Assembly (NCBI GenBank): GCA_045046885.1
Contig: JASFYX010000008.1
Location: 1-37,964, forward strand
Reading direction: 5' to 3'
Length of the DNA: 37,964 bases
DNA from: CG1-02-35-72 sp045046885
Lineage (GTDB): Bacteria; Bacteroidota; Bacteroidia; Flavobacteriales; Flavobacteriaceae
Position 1 is the stretch's first letter. Every line of letters begins with the position of its first letter. Under the pieces are notes generated by a model. The model was not told where the DNA came from. It saw nothing but the letters and a program-made list of their open reading frames with translations, and did not search any database. This document shows positions 22,651-31,197 of this stretch, in pieces. The position numbers and the translations under genes are program-made.

Positions 22651-25056
22651 ATGAAAAAAAGAACTATTAACAAAGTTGCCGTCATTGGTTCCGGAATTAT
22701 GGGTTCAGGCATTGCATGTCACTTTGCCAATATTGGCGTTGAAGTGCTACTACTAGACATCATTCCGAACGAGCTGACAGACCAAGAAAAAGCCAAAGGC
22801 TTAACCTTAGAAGATAAGGTTGTAAGAAACAGATTGGTTAATATGCATTTTAACAATTCGTTAAAATCTAAACCTTCTCCTATTTACAGCAAAGCTTTTG
22901 CTAAGAGAATAACAACGGGTAACACTACCGACGATATGGCTAAAATTGCCGATGTTGATTGGATTATCGAAGTTGTAGTAGAGCGTTTAGATATCAAAAA
23001 ATTAGTCTTCAATCAAATAGAAAAATACCGTACCAAAGGGACACTTATTACTTCTAACACATCAGGTATTCCTATTAAATTTATGAACGAAAGCCGTAGC
23101 GAAGATTTTCAACAACACTTTGCTGTGACGCACTTTTTTAATCCACCACGCTATTTAAAATTATTCGAAGTAGTACCTGGCCCAGATTGTAAACCAGAAA
23201 TAACCGACTTCCTTATGATGTACGGCGAAAAATTCTTAGGTAAAACAGTCGTTTTAGCCAAAGATACGCCTGCCTTTATAGGTAACCGCATCGGTGTTTT
23301 TGGTATTATGAATTTATTTCATGTAGTTAGTGAACTCGGTTTAACCGTTGAAGAAGTTGATAAATTAACAGGCCCTGTTATTGGGCGTCCAAAATCGGCT
23401 ACTTTTAGAACGGTTGATGTTGTAGGCTTAGATACTTTGGTACACACCTCAAATGGTGTTCATGACAATGCGCCAAAAGACGAAATGCACGACACTTTTA
23501 AAATTCCAGATTTCATCACTAAAATGATGGAAAATAAATGGTTGGGAACCAAAACACGTCAAGGATTTTATAAAAGTACAAAAGACGCAAAAGGTAAAAG
23601 AGAGATTTTAGCACTCGATTTAAATACGATGGAATACCGTCCTAAAGCACGTGTTAAATTTGGTACTTTAGAACTCACCAAAACCATTGACAATATTTTA
23701 GACCGTTATAAAGTATTGGTAAAAGGCAAAGATAAAGCCGGTGATTTTTATAGAAAAACCTTTACCGCTATTTTTCAATATGCGTCAAACCGTATTCCCG
23801 AAATTTCTGATAATCTTCACGCCATTGATGCCGCTATGCGCGCCGGATTTGGTTGGGATTTTGGCCCTTTCGAAATTTGGGATGCCATAGGTGTAGAAAA
23901 AGGGATTGCCTTAATGACAGCCGAGGGTTATAAACCCAACGCTTGGGTAAACGATATGCTGAAAAGCGGACAAAAATCATTTTATACCGTTCAAAACGGT
24001 GCTAAATATTTTTATAATATTGATACCAAAAAACAAGAAAAAATTCCTGGTCAAGATGCTTTTATTATTTTAGATAATATACGCGAATCTAAAACTATTT
24101 GGAGTAACTCAGAAGCTGCTATCCAACATTTAGGTGATGGTATTTTAAACGTAGAATTCCGTTCAAAAATGAATACCATTGGCGGCGGCGTTATAGAAGC
24201 CATTAATAAAGGAATCGATTTAGCAGAGCAAGAATACGAAGGTCTTTTAATTGCTAATCAATCTCCTAACTTTTCTGTAGGCGCTAATTTAGCGATGGTC
24301 TTTATGTTGGCAATAGAACAAGAATACGACGATTTACAATTCGCCATTAAATCATTCCAAGATACCGTGATGCGTTTGCGTTACTCATCCATTCCAACCA
24401 TTGTTTGTCCGCAAGGCATGACGCTCGGTGGCGGATGCGAAATGACGCTTCACGCCGATAAAGTTGTGGCAGCAGCCGAGTCATATATCGGTTTGGTAGA
24501 ATTTGGTGTAGGACTACTTCCCGGTGGTGCTGGTACTAAAGAAATGGCTTTAAGAGCCGCGGCTTCCTTTAAAGAAGGCGATGTTCAACTAAACAGTTTG
24601 CGTCAGCATTTCTTACCGATTGCCATGGCAAAAGTCAGCACATCGGCTTACGAGGCTTTTGATGTAGATATTTTACAAAAAGGGAAAGATTTGGTTGTTG
24701 TAAACCGCGACCGTCAAATAGCCACAGCTAAACGCTATGCTTTACAAATGGCAATGGATGGTTACACAAAACCAGTTCCACAACAAGTAAAGGTTCTAGG
24801 TAAACAATCTTTAGGTATGTTCTTAGTCGGTACAGACGCTATGGAAAAAGGATTTTATATTTCAGAACACGACAAAAAAATAGGTAATAAAATTGCCTAT
24901 GTAATGTCGGGTGGTGATTTATCAGAGCCTACTTTTGTTTCAGAACAATATTTGTTAGACATAGAACGCGAAGCCTTTTTATCGCTTTTAACCGAGAAAA
25001 AGACTTTACAACGTATAGAGCATACGCTTAAAACGGGGAAACCGCTTAGAAATTAA
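22651..25056 (+). CDS. 3-hydroxyacyl-CoA dehydrogenase/enoyl-CoA hydratase fusion protein
   Basis: An 801-residue bifunctional beta-oxidation enzyme. The dehydrogenase comes first: NAD-binding VIGSGIMGSG (10-19) and the catalytic pair H161 and E173 in HFFNPPRYLKLFEVV, with its two helical C-terminal domains to about residue 450. A crotonase-fold hydratase follows, with both catalytic glutamates present: E597 in GGGCEM and E617 in GLVEFGVGLLPGGAG. E. coli FadB has the opposite domain order. It hydrates trans-2-enoyl-CoA and oxidises L-3-hydroxyacyl-CoA; the thiolase encoded next but one completes the cycle. The spacer to the marR gene is 31 bases. The spacer to the following S23-type gene carries repeated ACTAGACTA. 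Confidence 0.9.
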   Translation: MKKRTINKVAVIGSGIMGSGIACHFANIGVEVLLLDIIPNELTDQEKAKGLTLEDKVVRNRLVNMHFNNSLKSKPSPIYSKAFAKRITTGNTTDDMAKIADVDWIIEVVVERLDIKKLVFNQIEKYRTKGTLITSNTSGIPIKFMNESRSEDFQQHFAVTHFFNPPRYLKLFEVVPGPDCKPEITDFLMMYGEKFLGKTVVLAKDTPAFIGNRIGVFGIMNLFHVVSELGLTVEEVDKLTGPVIGRPKSATFRTVDVVGLDTLVHTSNGVHDNAPKDEMHDTFKIPDFITKMMENKWLGTKTRQGFYKSTKDAKGKREILALDLNTMEYRPKARVKFGTLELTKTIDNILDRYKVLVKGKDKAGDFYRKTFTAIFQYASNRIPEISDNLHAIDAAMRAGFGWDFGPFEIWDAIGVEKGIALMTAEGYKPNAWVNDMLKSGQKSFYTVQNGAKYFYNIDTKKQEKIPGQDAFIILDNIRESKTIWSNSEAAIQHLGDGILNVEFRSKMNTIGGGVIEAINKGIDLAEQEYEGLLIANQSPNFSVGANLAMVFMLAIEQEYDDLQFAIKSFQDTVMRLRYSSIPTIVCPQGMTLGGGCEMTLHADKVVAAAESYIGLVEFGVGLLPGGAGTKEMALRAAASFKEGDVQLNSLRQHFLPIAMAKVSTSAYEAFDVDILQKGKDLVVVNRDRQIATAKRYALQMAMDGYTKPVPQQVKVLGKQSLGMFLVGTDAMEKGFYISEHDKKIGNKIAYVMSGGDLSEPTFVSEQYLLDIEREAFLSLLTEKKTLQRIEHTLKTGKPLRN

Positions 25057-25071
25057 AAATAGAAACCAGAC

Positions 25072-25097
25072 ACTAGACTAAAAGAAACTAGACTAAT
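25072..25097 (+). repeat. Direct ACTAGACTA repeats running into the S23-type gene start
   Basis: ACTAGACTA occurs at 25072-25080 and again at 25087-25095, 15 bases apart; the second copy lies in AGAAACTAGACTAAT (25083-25097), whose last two bases are the first two of the ATG of the S23-type gene. An inverted copy follows that gene and an exact 15-base copy follows the thiolase gene. Confidence 0.65.
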
Positions 25098-25455
25098 GGG
25101 AAGACATAACTTTAAAAAATTGAAAATTTGGCAAGAGGGGATTATCCTTGTCTCAGAAAGTTATAAGCTTACACAAAGTTTTCCTGATTTTGAAAAATTT
25201 AATTTAGTCAGTCAGATGAACAGATGTGCTGTTTCAATTCCTTCAAATATTTCTGAAGGCTCAAGTAAAAGCTCAAATAGGCATTTTAAAAAATACCTAG
25301 AAACCAGTTTAGGATCGGCTTTCGAATGGGAAACGCAATTAATTGTCTCGTTCAATGAAAAGTATTTAAGCAGTAAAACTTTTGAAAAATTAGAAAATAA
25401 AATATTACAAATCCAAAAGATGATAGGTTCCTTTATGGATAATTTAGACGATTAA
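25096..25455 (+). CDS. S23-type four-helix-bundle protein (TIGR02436/bAvd-like family)
   Basis: A 119-residue, all-helical protein with the family motif IPSNISEGSSKSS (about 49-61) followed by FKKYLETSLGSAFEWETQL, which carries the conserved small-residue and acidic pattern of the family. The family was first found in intervening sequences of 23S rRNA genes and is related in fold to the Avd accessory proteins of diversity-generating retroelements; most free-standing members have no known function. This copy sits inside the fad operon between the fusion enzyme and the thiolase. It begins directly after direct repeats of ACTAGACTA and is followed by an inverted copy. The repeats make it look like an inserted unit. 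No reverse transcriptase or transposase is near. Confidence 0.85.
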   Translation: MGRHNFKKLKIWQEGIILVSESYKLTQSFPDFEKFNLVSQMNRCAVSIPSNISEGSSKSSNRHFKKYLETSLGSAFEWETQLIVSFNEKYLSSKTFEKLENKILQIQKMIGSFMDNLDD

Positions 25456-25479
25456 AAAGTCTAAACTCTAGGCTCTTTT

Positions 25480-25492
25480 TAGTCTAGTCTCT
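25480..25492 (-). repeat. Inverted copy of the repeat after the S23-type gene
   Basis: TAGTCTAGTCTCT is the reverse complement of AGAGACTAGACTA, which matches AGAAACTAGACTA at 25083-25095 at 12 of 13 positions. The pair brackets the S23-type gene as imperfect terminal inverted repeats about 385 bases apart. A second related stretch AGTCTAA lies at 25459-25465, just past the stop codon. Confidence 0.6.
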
Positions 25493-25515
25493 CATCTTAA
25501 ATAACATTTATAACT

Positions 25516-26703
25516 ATGAGTACAACAGCATATATAGTAAAAGGATACAGAACAGCGGTTGGTAAAGCACCCAGAGGTGTTTTCCGTTTTAAACGTTCAG
25601 ACGATTTAGCCGCCGAAACCATTAAATATTTATTAAAAAATGTACCACAACTAGATAAAAATCGCATTGATGATGTGATGGTGGGTTGTGCGATGCCAGA
25701 AGGGGCACAAGGGCTTAATATGGGGCGCCTTATTTCGCTTATGGGGCTCGATATGATAGATGTGCCAGGCGTAACCGTTAACCGATTTTGTTCCTCAGGA
25801 ATAGAAACAATTGCTATGGCAAGTGCTAAAATTGCTGCCGGTATGGCCGATTGCATTATTGCCGGTGGCGCCGAAAGTATGAGTGCCGTACCTATGGGTG
25901 GTTACAAACCTGAACTGAATTACGACATCGTAAAATCAGGTCACGAAGATTATTATTGGGGCATGGGTACTACAGCCGAAGCTGTGGCTAACAAATACAA
26001 TGTGTCTCGCGAAGACCAAGATGCTTTTTCATATCAATCGCATATGCGTGCCTTAAAAGCTATAGCCGAGGGCACTTTTAAAGAAGATATTGTTCCTATA
26101 ACCGTTAATCAAACTTATCTAGACAAATCGGGTAAACGACAAGAAAAAAGTTATGTGGTTGATACTGACGAAGGTCCTAGAAAAGGGACTTCTTTAGAAG
26201 CATTAGCAAGATTACGACCTGTTTTTGCACAAGGCGGTAGCGTAACAGCCGGTAACTCTTCACAAATGAGTGATGGCGCCTCATTCGTTTTGGTTATGAG
26301 CGAAGCTATGGTAAAAGAACTCAACTTAGAACCTGTTGCCCGATTGGTTTCGTATGTTCCGGTTGGTGTTGAACCTAGTTTAATGGGAATAGGCCCTATG
26401 TATGCTGTACCAAAAGCCTTAAAACGTGCTGGATTACAAATAAAAGATATTGATTTATTCGAATTGAACGAAGCATTTGCGTCACAATCTTTAGCTGTAA
26501 TTCGCGGTTTAGAATTAGATCAAGAAAAAGTAAACGTCAATGGTGGTGCCATTGCTTTAGGACATCCTTTAGGTTGTACGGGGGCCAAACTCTCTGTTCA
26601 GCTATTTAATGAAATGCGTCGCAGAAAGAGTAAATACGGTATTGTAACCATGTGTGTCGGTACCGGGCAAGGGGCTGCTGGGGTTTATGAATTGTTGAAG
26701 TAG
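25516..26703 (+). CDS. fadA: Acetyl-CoA C-acyltransferase (3-ketoacyl-CoA thiolase)
   Basis: A 395-residue cytoplasmic thiolase, the last step of beta-oxidation. The nucleophile is C92 in NRFCSSGIE; the second site is GGAIALGHPLGCTGA with the conserved His, and the acid/base Cys is in TMCVGTGQGAAG near the C terminus, so all three catalytic residues are present. Length is standard. It cleaves 3-ketoacyl-CoA with CoA to acetyl-CoA and shortened acyl-CoA, following the fusion enzyme in the same operon. The S23-type gene separates it from the fusion gene. Confidence 0.92.
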   Translation: MSTTAYIVKGYRTAVGKAPRGVFRFKRSDDLAAETIKYLLKNVPQLDKNRIDDVMVGCAMPEGAQGLNMGRLISLMGLDMIDVPGVTVNRFCSSGIETIAMASAKIAAGMADCIIAGGAESMSAVPMGGYKPELNYDIVKSGHEDYYWGMGTTAEAVANKYNVSREDQDAFSYQSHMRALKAIAEGTFKEDIVPITVNQTYLDKSGKRQEKSYVVDTDEGPRKGTSLEALARLRPVFAQGGSVTAGNSSQMSDGASFVLVMSEAMVKELNLEPVARLVSYVPVGVEPSLMGIGPMYAVPKALKRAGLQIKDIDLFELNEAFASQSLAVIRGLELDQEKVNVNGGAIALGHPLGCTGAKLSVQLFNEMRRRKSKYGIVTMCVGTGQGAAGVYELLK

Positions 26704-26716
26704 AAACTAGACTAAT
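26702..26716 (+). repeat. Third copy of the AGAAACTAGACTAAT repeat
   Basis: AGAAACTAGACTAAT here is identical over 15 bases to 25083-25097. It starts inside the thiolase stop codon (TAG) and lies in the spacer before the acyl-CoA dehydrogenase gene, with no S23-type gene next to it. Confidence 0.65.
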
Positions 26717-26744
26717 AAAAGATATAATTTAAAAAATAAAAAAA

Positions 26745-28553
26745 ATGAGTACAAACAATGAATTATTAAGAGGCGGACAATTTCTAGTTAAAGAAACAGA
26801 CTGTGATGACATCTTTACACCCGAAGATTTTTCTGAAGAACAGCTTATGATGAAAGATGCTGTTAAAGAATTTGTTGACAGAGAAGTATGGCCCAATAAA
26901 GCACGTTTCGAGAAAAAAGATTACAAACTTACCGAAGAGCTTATGGGTAAAGCTGGTGAAATGGGCTTTTTAGGAATTTCTGTTCCCGAAGAGTATGGCG
27001 GTATGGGTATGGGCTTTGTCTCTACCATGTTAGTTTGCGATTATATATCAGGAGCCACAGGCTCATTATCTACAGCTTACGGTGCACATACAGGTATTGG
27101 CACGATGCCAATTTTGTTATATGGAACCGAAGAACAAAAACAAAAATACATCCCAAAATTAGCCACAGGCGAATGGATTGGTTCGTATTGCTTAACAGAA
27201 CCAGGTGCTGGTAGTGATGCCAATTCTGGTAAAACAAAAGCTGTTTTATCTGACGACGGAAAAAACTATATCATCAATGGGCAAAAAATGTGGATATCTA
27301 ATGCCGGATTTTGTAATCTGATGATTGTTTTTGCGCGTATTGAAGACGATAAAAATATCACTGGATTTATTATAGAATACGATAAAGACAATCCCAACGG
27401 TATAACTTTAGGCGAAGAAGAACACAAATTGGGTATTCGTGCTTCCTCTACACGTCAAGTATTTTATACCGATACGGTTGTACCTGTAGAAAATATGCTT
27501 TCTACCAGAGGTAATGGTTTTAAAATTGCCATGAATGCGCTTAATGTGGGGCGTATCAAATTAGCGGCTGCCTGTCTAGATGCGCAACGTCGTATCATTA
27601 CAGAATCTGTAATTTACGCTAATGAACGTGTACAATTTAAAGTTCCTATTTCAAGTTTCGGTGCTATCCGTCAAAAAATTGCTGAAATTACTACTAACTG
27701 TTGGGTAGGCGAATCGGCCAGTTACCGCGCTGCTAAAAACATTGAAGACCGTATAGAACTCCGTAAAGGCAATGGTAAAGATACAGTTCAAGAAGCCGAA
27801 TTAAAAGGTATTGAAGAATACGCTATAGAGTGTTCTATTTTAAAAGTAGCCGTATCAGAACACACCCAAAACTGTGCTGACGAAGGTATTCAGATATTTG
27901 GCGGTATGGGATTTTCCGAAGATACACCCATAGAATCTGCTTGGCGCGATGCCCGTATTGCCAGAATCTACGAAGGTACAAACGAAATAAACCGTATGAT
28001 AAGTATTGGTATGCTTATTAAAAAAGCGATGAAAGGTCACGTTGATATTTTAAAACCAGCTATGGCAGTTGCCAATGAATTGACAAGTATCCCGTCATTT
28101 GATAAACCAGATTTTTCTGTGCTCTTTGCCGAAGAAAAATACATTCTTGGCAATCTTAAAAAATTATTTTTAATGATTGGTGGCGCCATTGCTCAAAAAT
28201 ATGGTGAAAAAGTAGATAAACACCAACAATTGATGTTAGCTTCATCAGATATATTAATTCAGATTTATATGGCAGAATCTGCTATTTTAAGAGCTGAAAA
28301 ATTAGCAAAAGCACAAGGCGAAGACAAAGTAGAAGGCCAAATAGCTATGGCAAAATTAAACTTGTTTGAAGCTATTGAAGTCATAGAAACAGCTGGCAAA
28401 CATTCTATCATTTCATTTACAGAAGGTGATGAGCAACGTATGATGCTCATGGGTTTAAAACGCTTTACTAAATATGTTAATTATCCCAACATAATAGGCT
28501 TACGCAATGTAATTGCCGACAAAATTATTGCAGAGAACAAATATTGTTTTTAG
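26745..28553 (+). CDS. Acyl-CoA dehydrogenase, long C-terminally extended type
   Basis: A 602-residue FAD enzyme of the first beta-oxidation step. The FAD-contacting YCLTEPGAGSDA and MWISNAGFC stretches are present, and the catalytic base is E410 in RIYEGTNEINR. The core occupies about residues 30-425; a helical extension of about 170 residues follows, as in the very-long-chain dehydrogenase type, which may mediate dimer formation or membrane contact. Last gene of the fad operon, with a terminator 34 bases beyond its stop. The natural electron acceptor (electron-transfer flavoprotein) is not encoded here. Confidence 0.9.
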   Translation: MSTNNELLRGGQFLVKETDCDDIFTPEDFSEEQLMMKDAVKEFVDREVWPNKARFEKKDYKLTEELMGKAGEMGFLGISVPEEYGGMGMGFVSTMLVCDYISGATGSLSTAYGAHTGIGTMPILLYGTEEQKQKYIPKLATGEWIGSYCLTEPGAGSDANSGKTKAVLSDDGKNYIINGQKMWISNAGFCNLMIVFARIEDDKNITGFIIEYDKDNPNGITLGEEEHKLGIRASSTRQVFYTDTVVPVENMLSTRGNGFKIAMNALNVGRIKLAAACLDAQRRIITESVIYANERVQFKVPISSFGAIRQKIAEITTNCWVGESASYRAAKNIEDRIELRKGNGKDTVQEAELKGIEEYAIECSILKVAVSEHTQNCADEGIQIFGGMGFSEDTPIESAWRDARIARIYEGTNEINRMISIGMLIKKAMKGHVDILKPAMAVANELTSIPSFDKPDFSVLFAEEKYILGNLKKLFLMIGGAIAQKYGEKVDKHQQLMLASSDILIQIYMAESAILRAEKLAKAQGEDKVEGQIAMAKLNLFEAIEVIETAGKHSIISFTEGDEQRMMLMGLKRFTKYVNYPNIIGLRNVIADKIIAENKYCF

Positions 28554-28586
28554 TTAGGTTTAGGTTAGTATTTTCCTGCAATATGT

Positions 28587-28617
28587 AAATCCCGCTTCCC
28601 CTAAGGTTGCGGGATTT
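28587..28617 (+). terminator. Rho-independent terminator of the fad operon
   Basis: A perfect 9-bp stem AAATCCCGC (28587-28595) and GCGGGATTT (28609-28617) with a 13-base loop, continuing into a T run (28615-28620). It lies between the acyl-CoA dehydrogenase stop and the S10 gene. Confidence 0.85.
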
Positions 28618-28646
28618 TTTGTTAAAGTTTATAATAATCTCACATT

Positions 28647-28654
28647 TATTTTTG
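28647..28654 (+). promoter_or_regulatory. Possible promoter -7 element for the S10 peptidase gene
   Basis: TATTTTTG fits TAnnTTTG, 45 bases before the proposed ATG and after the terminator. The surroundings are very AT-rich and no -33 TTG is present, so chance is possible. Confidence 0.3.
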
Positions 28655-28699
28655 ATATTTGAAAAGACAAAAATAACACTAACCTATAAAAATTTAATT

Positions 28700-30193
28700 A
28701 TGAGAACTCTAAAATTAGTTTTGACTCTTTTATTGTTTATACCCTTAACCTTTTGGGCGCAAAACAGAAAACTCGAACCTACTTCAAAAATCGTAACCAA
28801 ACACCAAGTAACCATTAAAAACAAAGTAGTACCCTACACCGCTACAGCCGGCACACAACCCGTTTGGGACAAAGATGGTAAAGTTATAGCTTCTTTATTT
28901 TACACTTACTATCAACGTACCGATATAAAAGACAATACAACACGTCCTTTAATTATCTCATTTAACGGTGGTCCTGGATCGGCTTCTGTGTGGATGCATA
29001 TAGCTTATACCGGACCGCAAATCCTCAAAATAGACGATGAGGGTTTTCCTGTTCAGCCTTATGGTATTACACCCAACCACAATTCAATTTTAGACGTGGC
29101 TGATATTGTATATGTCAATCCGGTAAACACAGGTTATTCTAGAATTATTAAAAACGATTCCACCAAAAAAGTCGATAAAAAACAGTTCTTTGGCGTCAAT
29201 TCTGATATAAAATATTTAGCTGAGTGGATAAACACTTTTGTCACACGTAACAACCGTTGGCGCTCCCCAAAATACCTCATCGGCGAAAGCTATGGTACTA
29301 CACGTGTGGCCGGATTGGCTTTAGCTTTACAAAACATGCAATGGATGTACCTTAACGGTGTCATTATGGTATCACCCATGGACTTAGGTCTAAAACGTGA
29401 AGGCCCTGTTGCCGTAGCTAACCGCCTACCCTATTTTACAGCCGCCGCATGGTATCATAAAAAATTACCGGCTGCTTTGCAACAAAAAGATTTACCCGAA
29501 GTGCTCGCCGCTTCAGAAAATTTCACCATTAATACGTTGACACCTGCACTTATGCACGGTGGATTTATCAGTAAAGCGCAAAAACAAGCTATAGCCACTA
29601 AAATGGCTTTTTATTCGGGTTTAAAAGAAAAGGTTATCCTGCAACAAAATCTCGATGTCCCCAACCGCTTTTTCTGGAAAGAACTCTTGCGCGATGAAGG
29701 TTTTACCATTGGCCGTTTAGACTCGCGTTACAAAGGAATTGATAGTAAAGCTGCAGGTAACAGTCCTGATTACAATGCCGAAATTACAGCGTGGTTACAC
29801 GAATTTACACCAGCTATAAATTATTATTTAAGAGAAGTGCTGAATTACAAAACCGATGTTAAATACAATATGTTTGGCCCCGTACATCCTTGGGGCGAAT
29901 GGGATAATAACCATGTGGGCGAAAACTTGCGCTTAGCTATGGCCGAAAATCCTTATATGCACGTTATGATACAGTCGGGTTTTTTTGACGGAGCTACCCA
30001 ATATTTTAATGCCAAATACACCTTATGGCACTTAGACCCCAGTGGCAAATTAAAGAATCGCTTATATTTTAAAGGCTACCGCAGTGGCCATATGATGTAC
30101 TTGCGTCACGAAGATCTAAAAAAAGCTAATGACGATATCCGTGCTTTTATCAGAATGAGTACCCCTAAAAAAGGACAATCGGCTAAATATTGA
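28700..30193 (+). CDS. Exported S10-family serine carboxypeptidase-like protein
   Basis: A 497-residue protein when started at the ATG at 28700, which opens a signal peptide ending FWAQ; the frame is open upstream to a TTG at 28607, but that lies inside the terminator. The alpha/beta-hydrolase triad is visible: nucleophile S197 in GESYG, D430 in SGFFDGAT and H464 in SGHMMY. The oxyanion region FNGGPGSASVW is also typical of S10. Predicted to remove C-terminal residues from peptides in the periplasm or outside. The TolB-like gene follows after 19 bases, so they probably form an operon. Confidence 0.87.
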   Translation: MRTLKLVLTLLLFIPLTFWAQNRKLEPTSKIVTKHQVTIKNKVVPYTATAGTQPVWDKDGKVIASLFYTYYQRTDIKDNTTRPLIISFNGGPGSASVWMHIAYTGPQILKIDDEGFPVQPYGITPNHNSILDVADIVYVNPVNTGYSRIIKNDSTKKVDKKQFFGVNSDIKYLAEWINTFVTRNNRWRSPKYLIGESYGTTRVAGLALALQNMQWMYLNGVIMVSPMDLGLKREGPVAVANRLPYFTAAAWYHKKLPAALQQKDLPEVLAASENFTINTLTPALMHGGFISKAQKQAIATKMAFYSGLKEKVILQQNLDVPNRFFWKELLRDEGFTIGRLDSRYKGIDSKAAGNSPDYNAEITAWLHEFTPAINYYLREVLNYKTDVKYNMFGPVHPWGEWDNNHVGENLRLAMAENPYMHVMIQSGFFDGATQYFNAKYTLWHLDPSGKLKNRLYFKGYRSGHMMYLRHEDLKKANDDIRAFIRMSTPKKGQSAKY

Positions 30194-30212
30194 TGATTCT
30201 TAAATTAGGAAT

Positions 30213-31070
30213 ATGAGATTTTTTTCTGTTATAACTTTATTCTTAGTTACTTTAAGTTATAGCCAATCTAATACAGAAGTGTATCTGTTTGATTTTTCGC
30301 AAAATGGAGAAAATATCAGTATAAGCAATCCTGTAAACATATCGAATAACAAAGGCTATGATAACCAACCCAGTTTTTTAGCCAATGGTAAAGCTGTGCT
30401 GTTTGCATCAACAAGAAATAAACAAAACGATATCGTTTTGTATAACATAAAAAGTAGAACAAAAAAATGGCTGACAAAAACATCGGGTAGCGAATACTCG
30501 CCTACCCAAACACCCAATAAAAAATACTTTACAAGTATTTTGCTAGAAAAAAATGGGCGTCAATTATTGTGGCAGTATTCTTTTAATAACAGGACTCCCA
30601 AAATAGTCGTCGAAAATCTGAAAATTGGTTACCATACTTGGTACGATAAAAACACGTTGGTTTCATTTGTTTTAGGAAACCCTGCTACACTACAGGTCTC
30701 TAATTTAAAATCTAAAACAAATACTATTATTGCTAAAAATATTGGCAGAAGCCTGCATAAAATACCCCATTTAAAATTTATTAGTTATACCGGTTTTAAC
30801 GATACGCTACCTAAAATTTATGCTATAAACCCTATTACAAAAGAGCAGAAATTTATTACCAACGCTTTGACAAAGGCTCAAGATATGGCTTGGACTCCAA
30901 ATGGGACAATTATAATGGGTAAAGACGACAAACTCTATAAATTTACACCTGATGTAGATACGCATTGGGTCGCTTTTGCTTCTTTAAAACAATATAATTT
31001 AACGGGTATTACTAGAGTTGCCGTAAGTAAGAAAAACAATAAAATAGCGGTGGTTGTAAGTGGAAAATAA
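30213..31070 (+). CDS. Exported TolB/WD40-like beta-propeller protein
   Basis: A 285-residue protein with a signal peptide ending SYSQ. The mature part repeats the WD40-like (PD40) pattern: DNQPSFLANGKAVLFASTR, then EYSPTQTPNKKYFTSIL, and later DMAWTPNGTIIMGKDD, each with the aromatic/proline and DG or NG turn typical of TolB-type propeller blades. I count four to five recognisable blades. Such propellers usually bind protein partners or accompany prolyl-oligopeptidase-like enzymes. No peptidase catalytic domain is attached. The gene follows the S10 peptidase gene directly and converges with glpT. Confidence 0.7.
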   Translation: MRFFSVITLFLVTLSYSQSNTEVYLFDFSQNGENISISNPVNISNNKGYDNQPSFLANGKAVLFASTRNKQNDIVLYNIKSRTKKWLTKTSGSEYSPTQTPNKKYFTSILLEKNGRQLLWQYSFNNRTPKIVVENLKIGYHTWYDKNTLVSFVLGNPATLQVSNLKSKTNTIIAKNIGRSLHKIPHLKFISYTGFNDTLPKIYAINPITKEQKFITNALTKAQDMAWTPNGTIIMGKDDKLYKFTPDVDTHWVAFASLKQYNLTGITRVAVSKKNNKIAVVVSGK

Positions 31071-31197
31071 CTAATTAAACCCTAAGGTAAAATGATTAAA
31101 AAATTTATTTATTTAAAACTGCAAATCTATCCAAATCTAAAAAAATAAATTTTAGATGTAGGCTTATTTAAAAATAGAGTTGTTTATAATTTATATA

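Noticed and set aside
25096..25455. Diversity-generating retroelement suggested by the Avd-like fold
   Set aside because: There is no reverse transcriptase, template repeat or variable repeat in the window; only the shared fold supports it.
28607..28699. Upstream extension of the S10 peptidase gene to a TTG at 28607
   Set aside because: It starts inside the right arm of the fad terminator and would place 31 unlikely residues before a perfect signal peptide; the ATG at 28700 is preferred.
31135..31157. Weak hairpin ATCTAAAA/TTTTAGAT between the TolB-like gene and glpT
   Set aside because: Eight AT-rich base pairs with a 7-base loop are expected by chance in such AT-rich DNA, and no T run follows.
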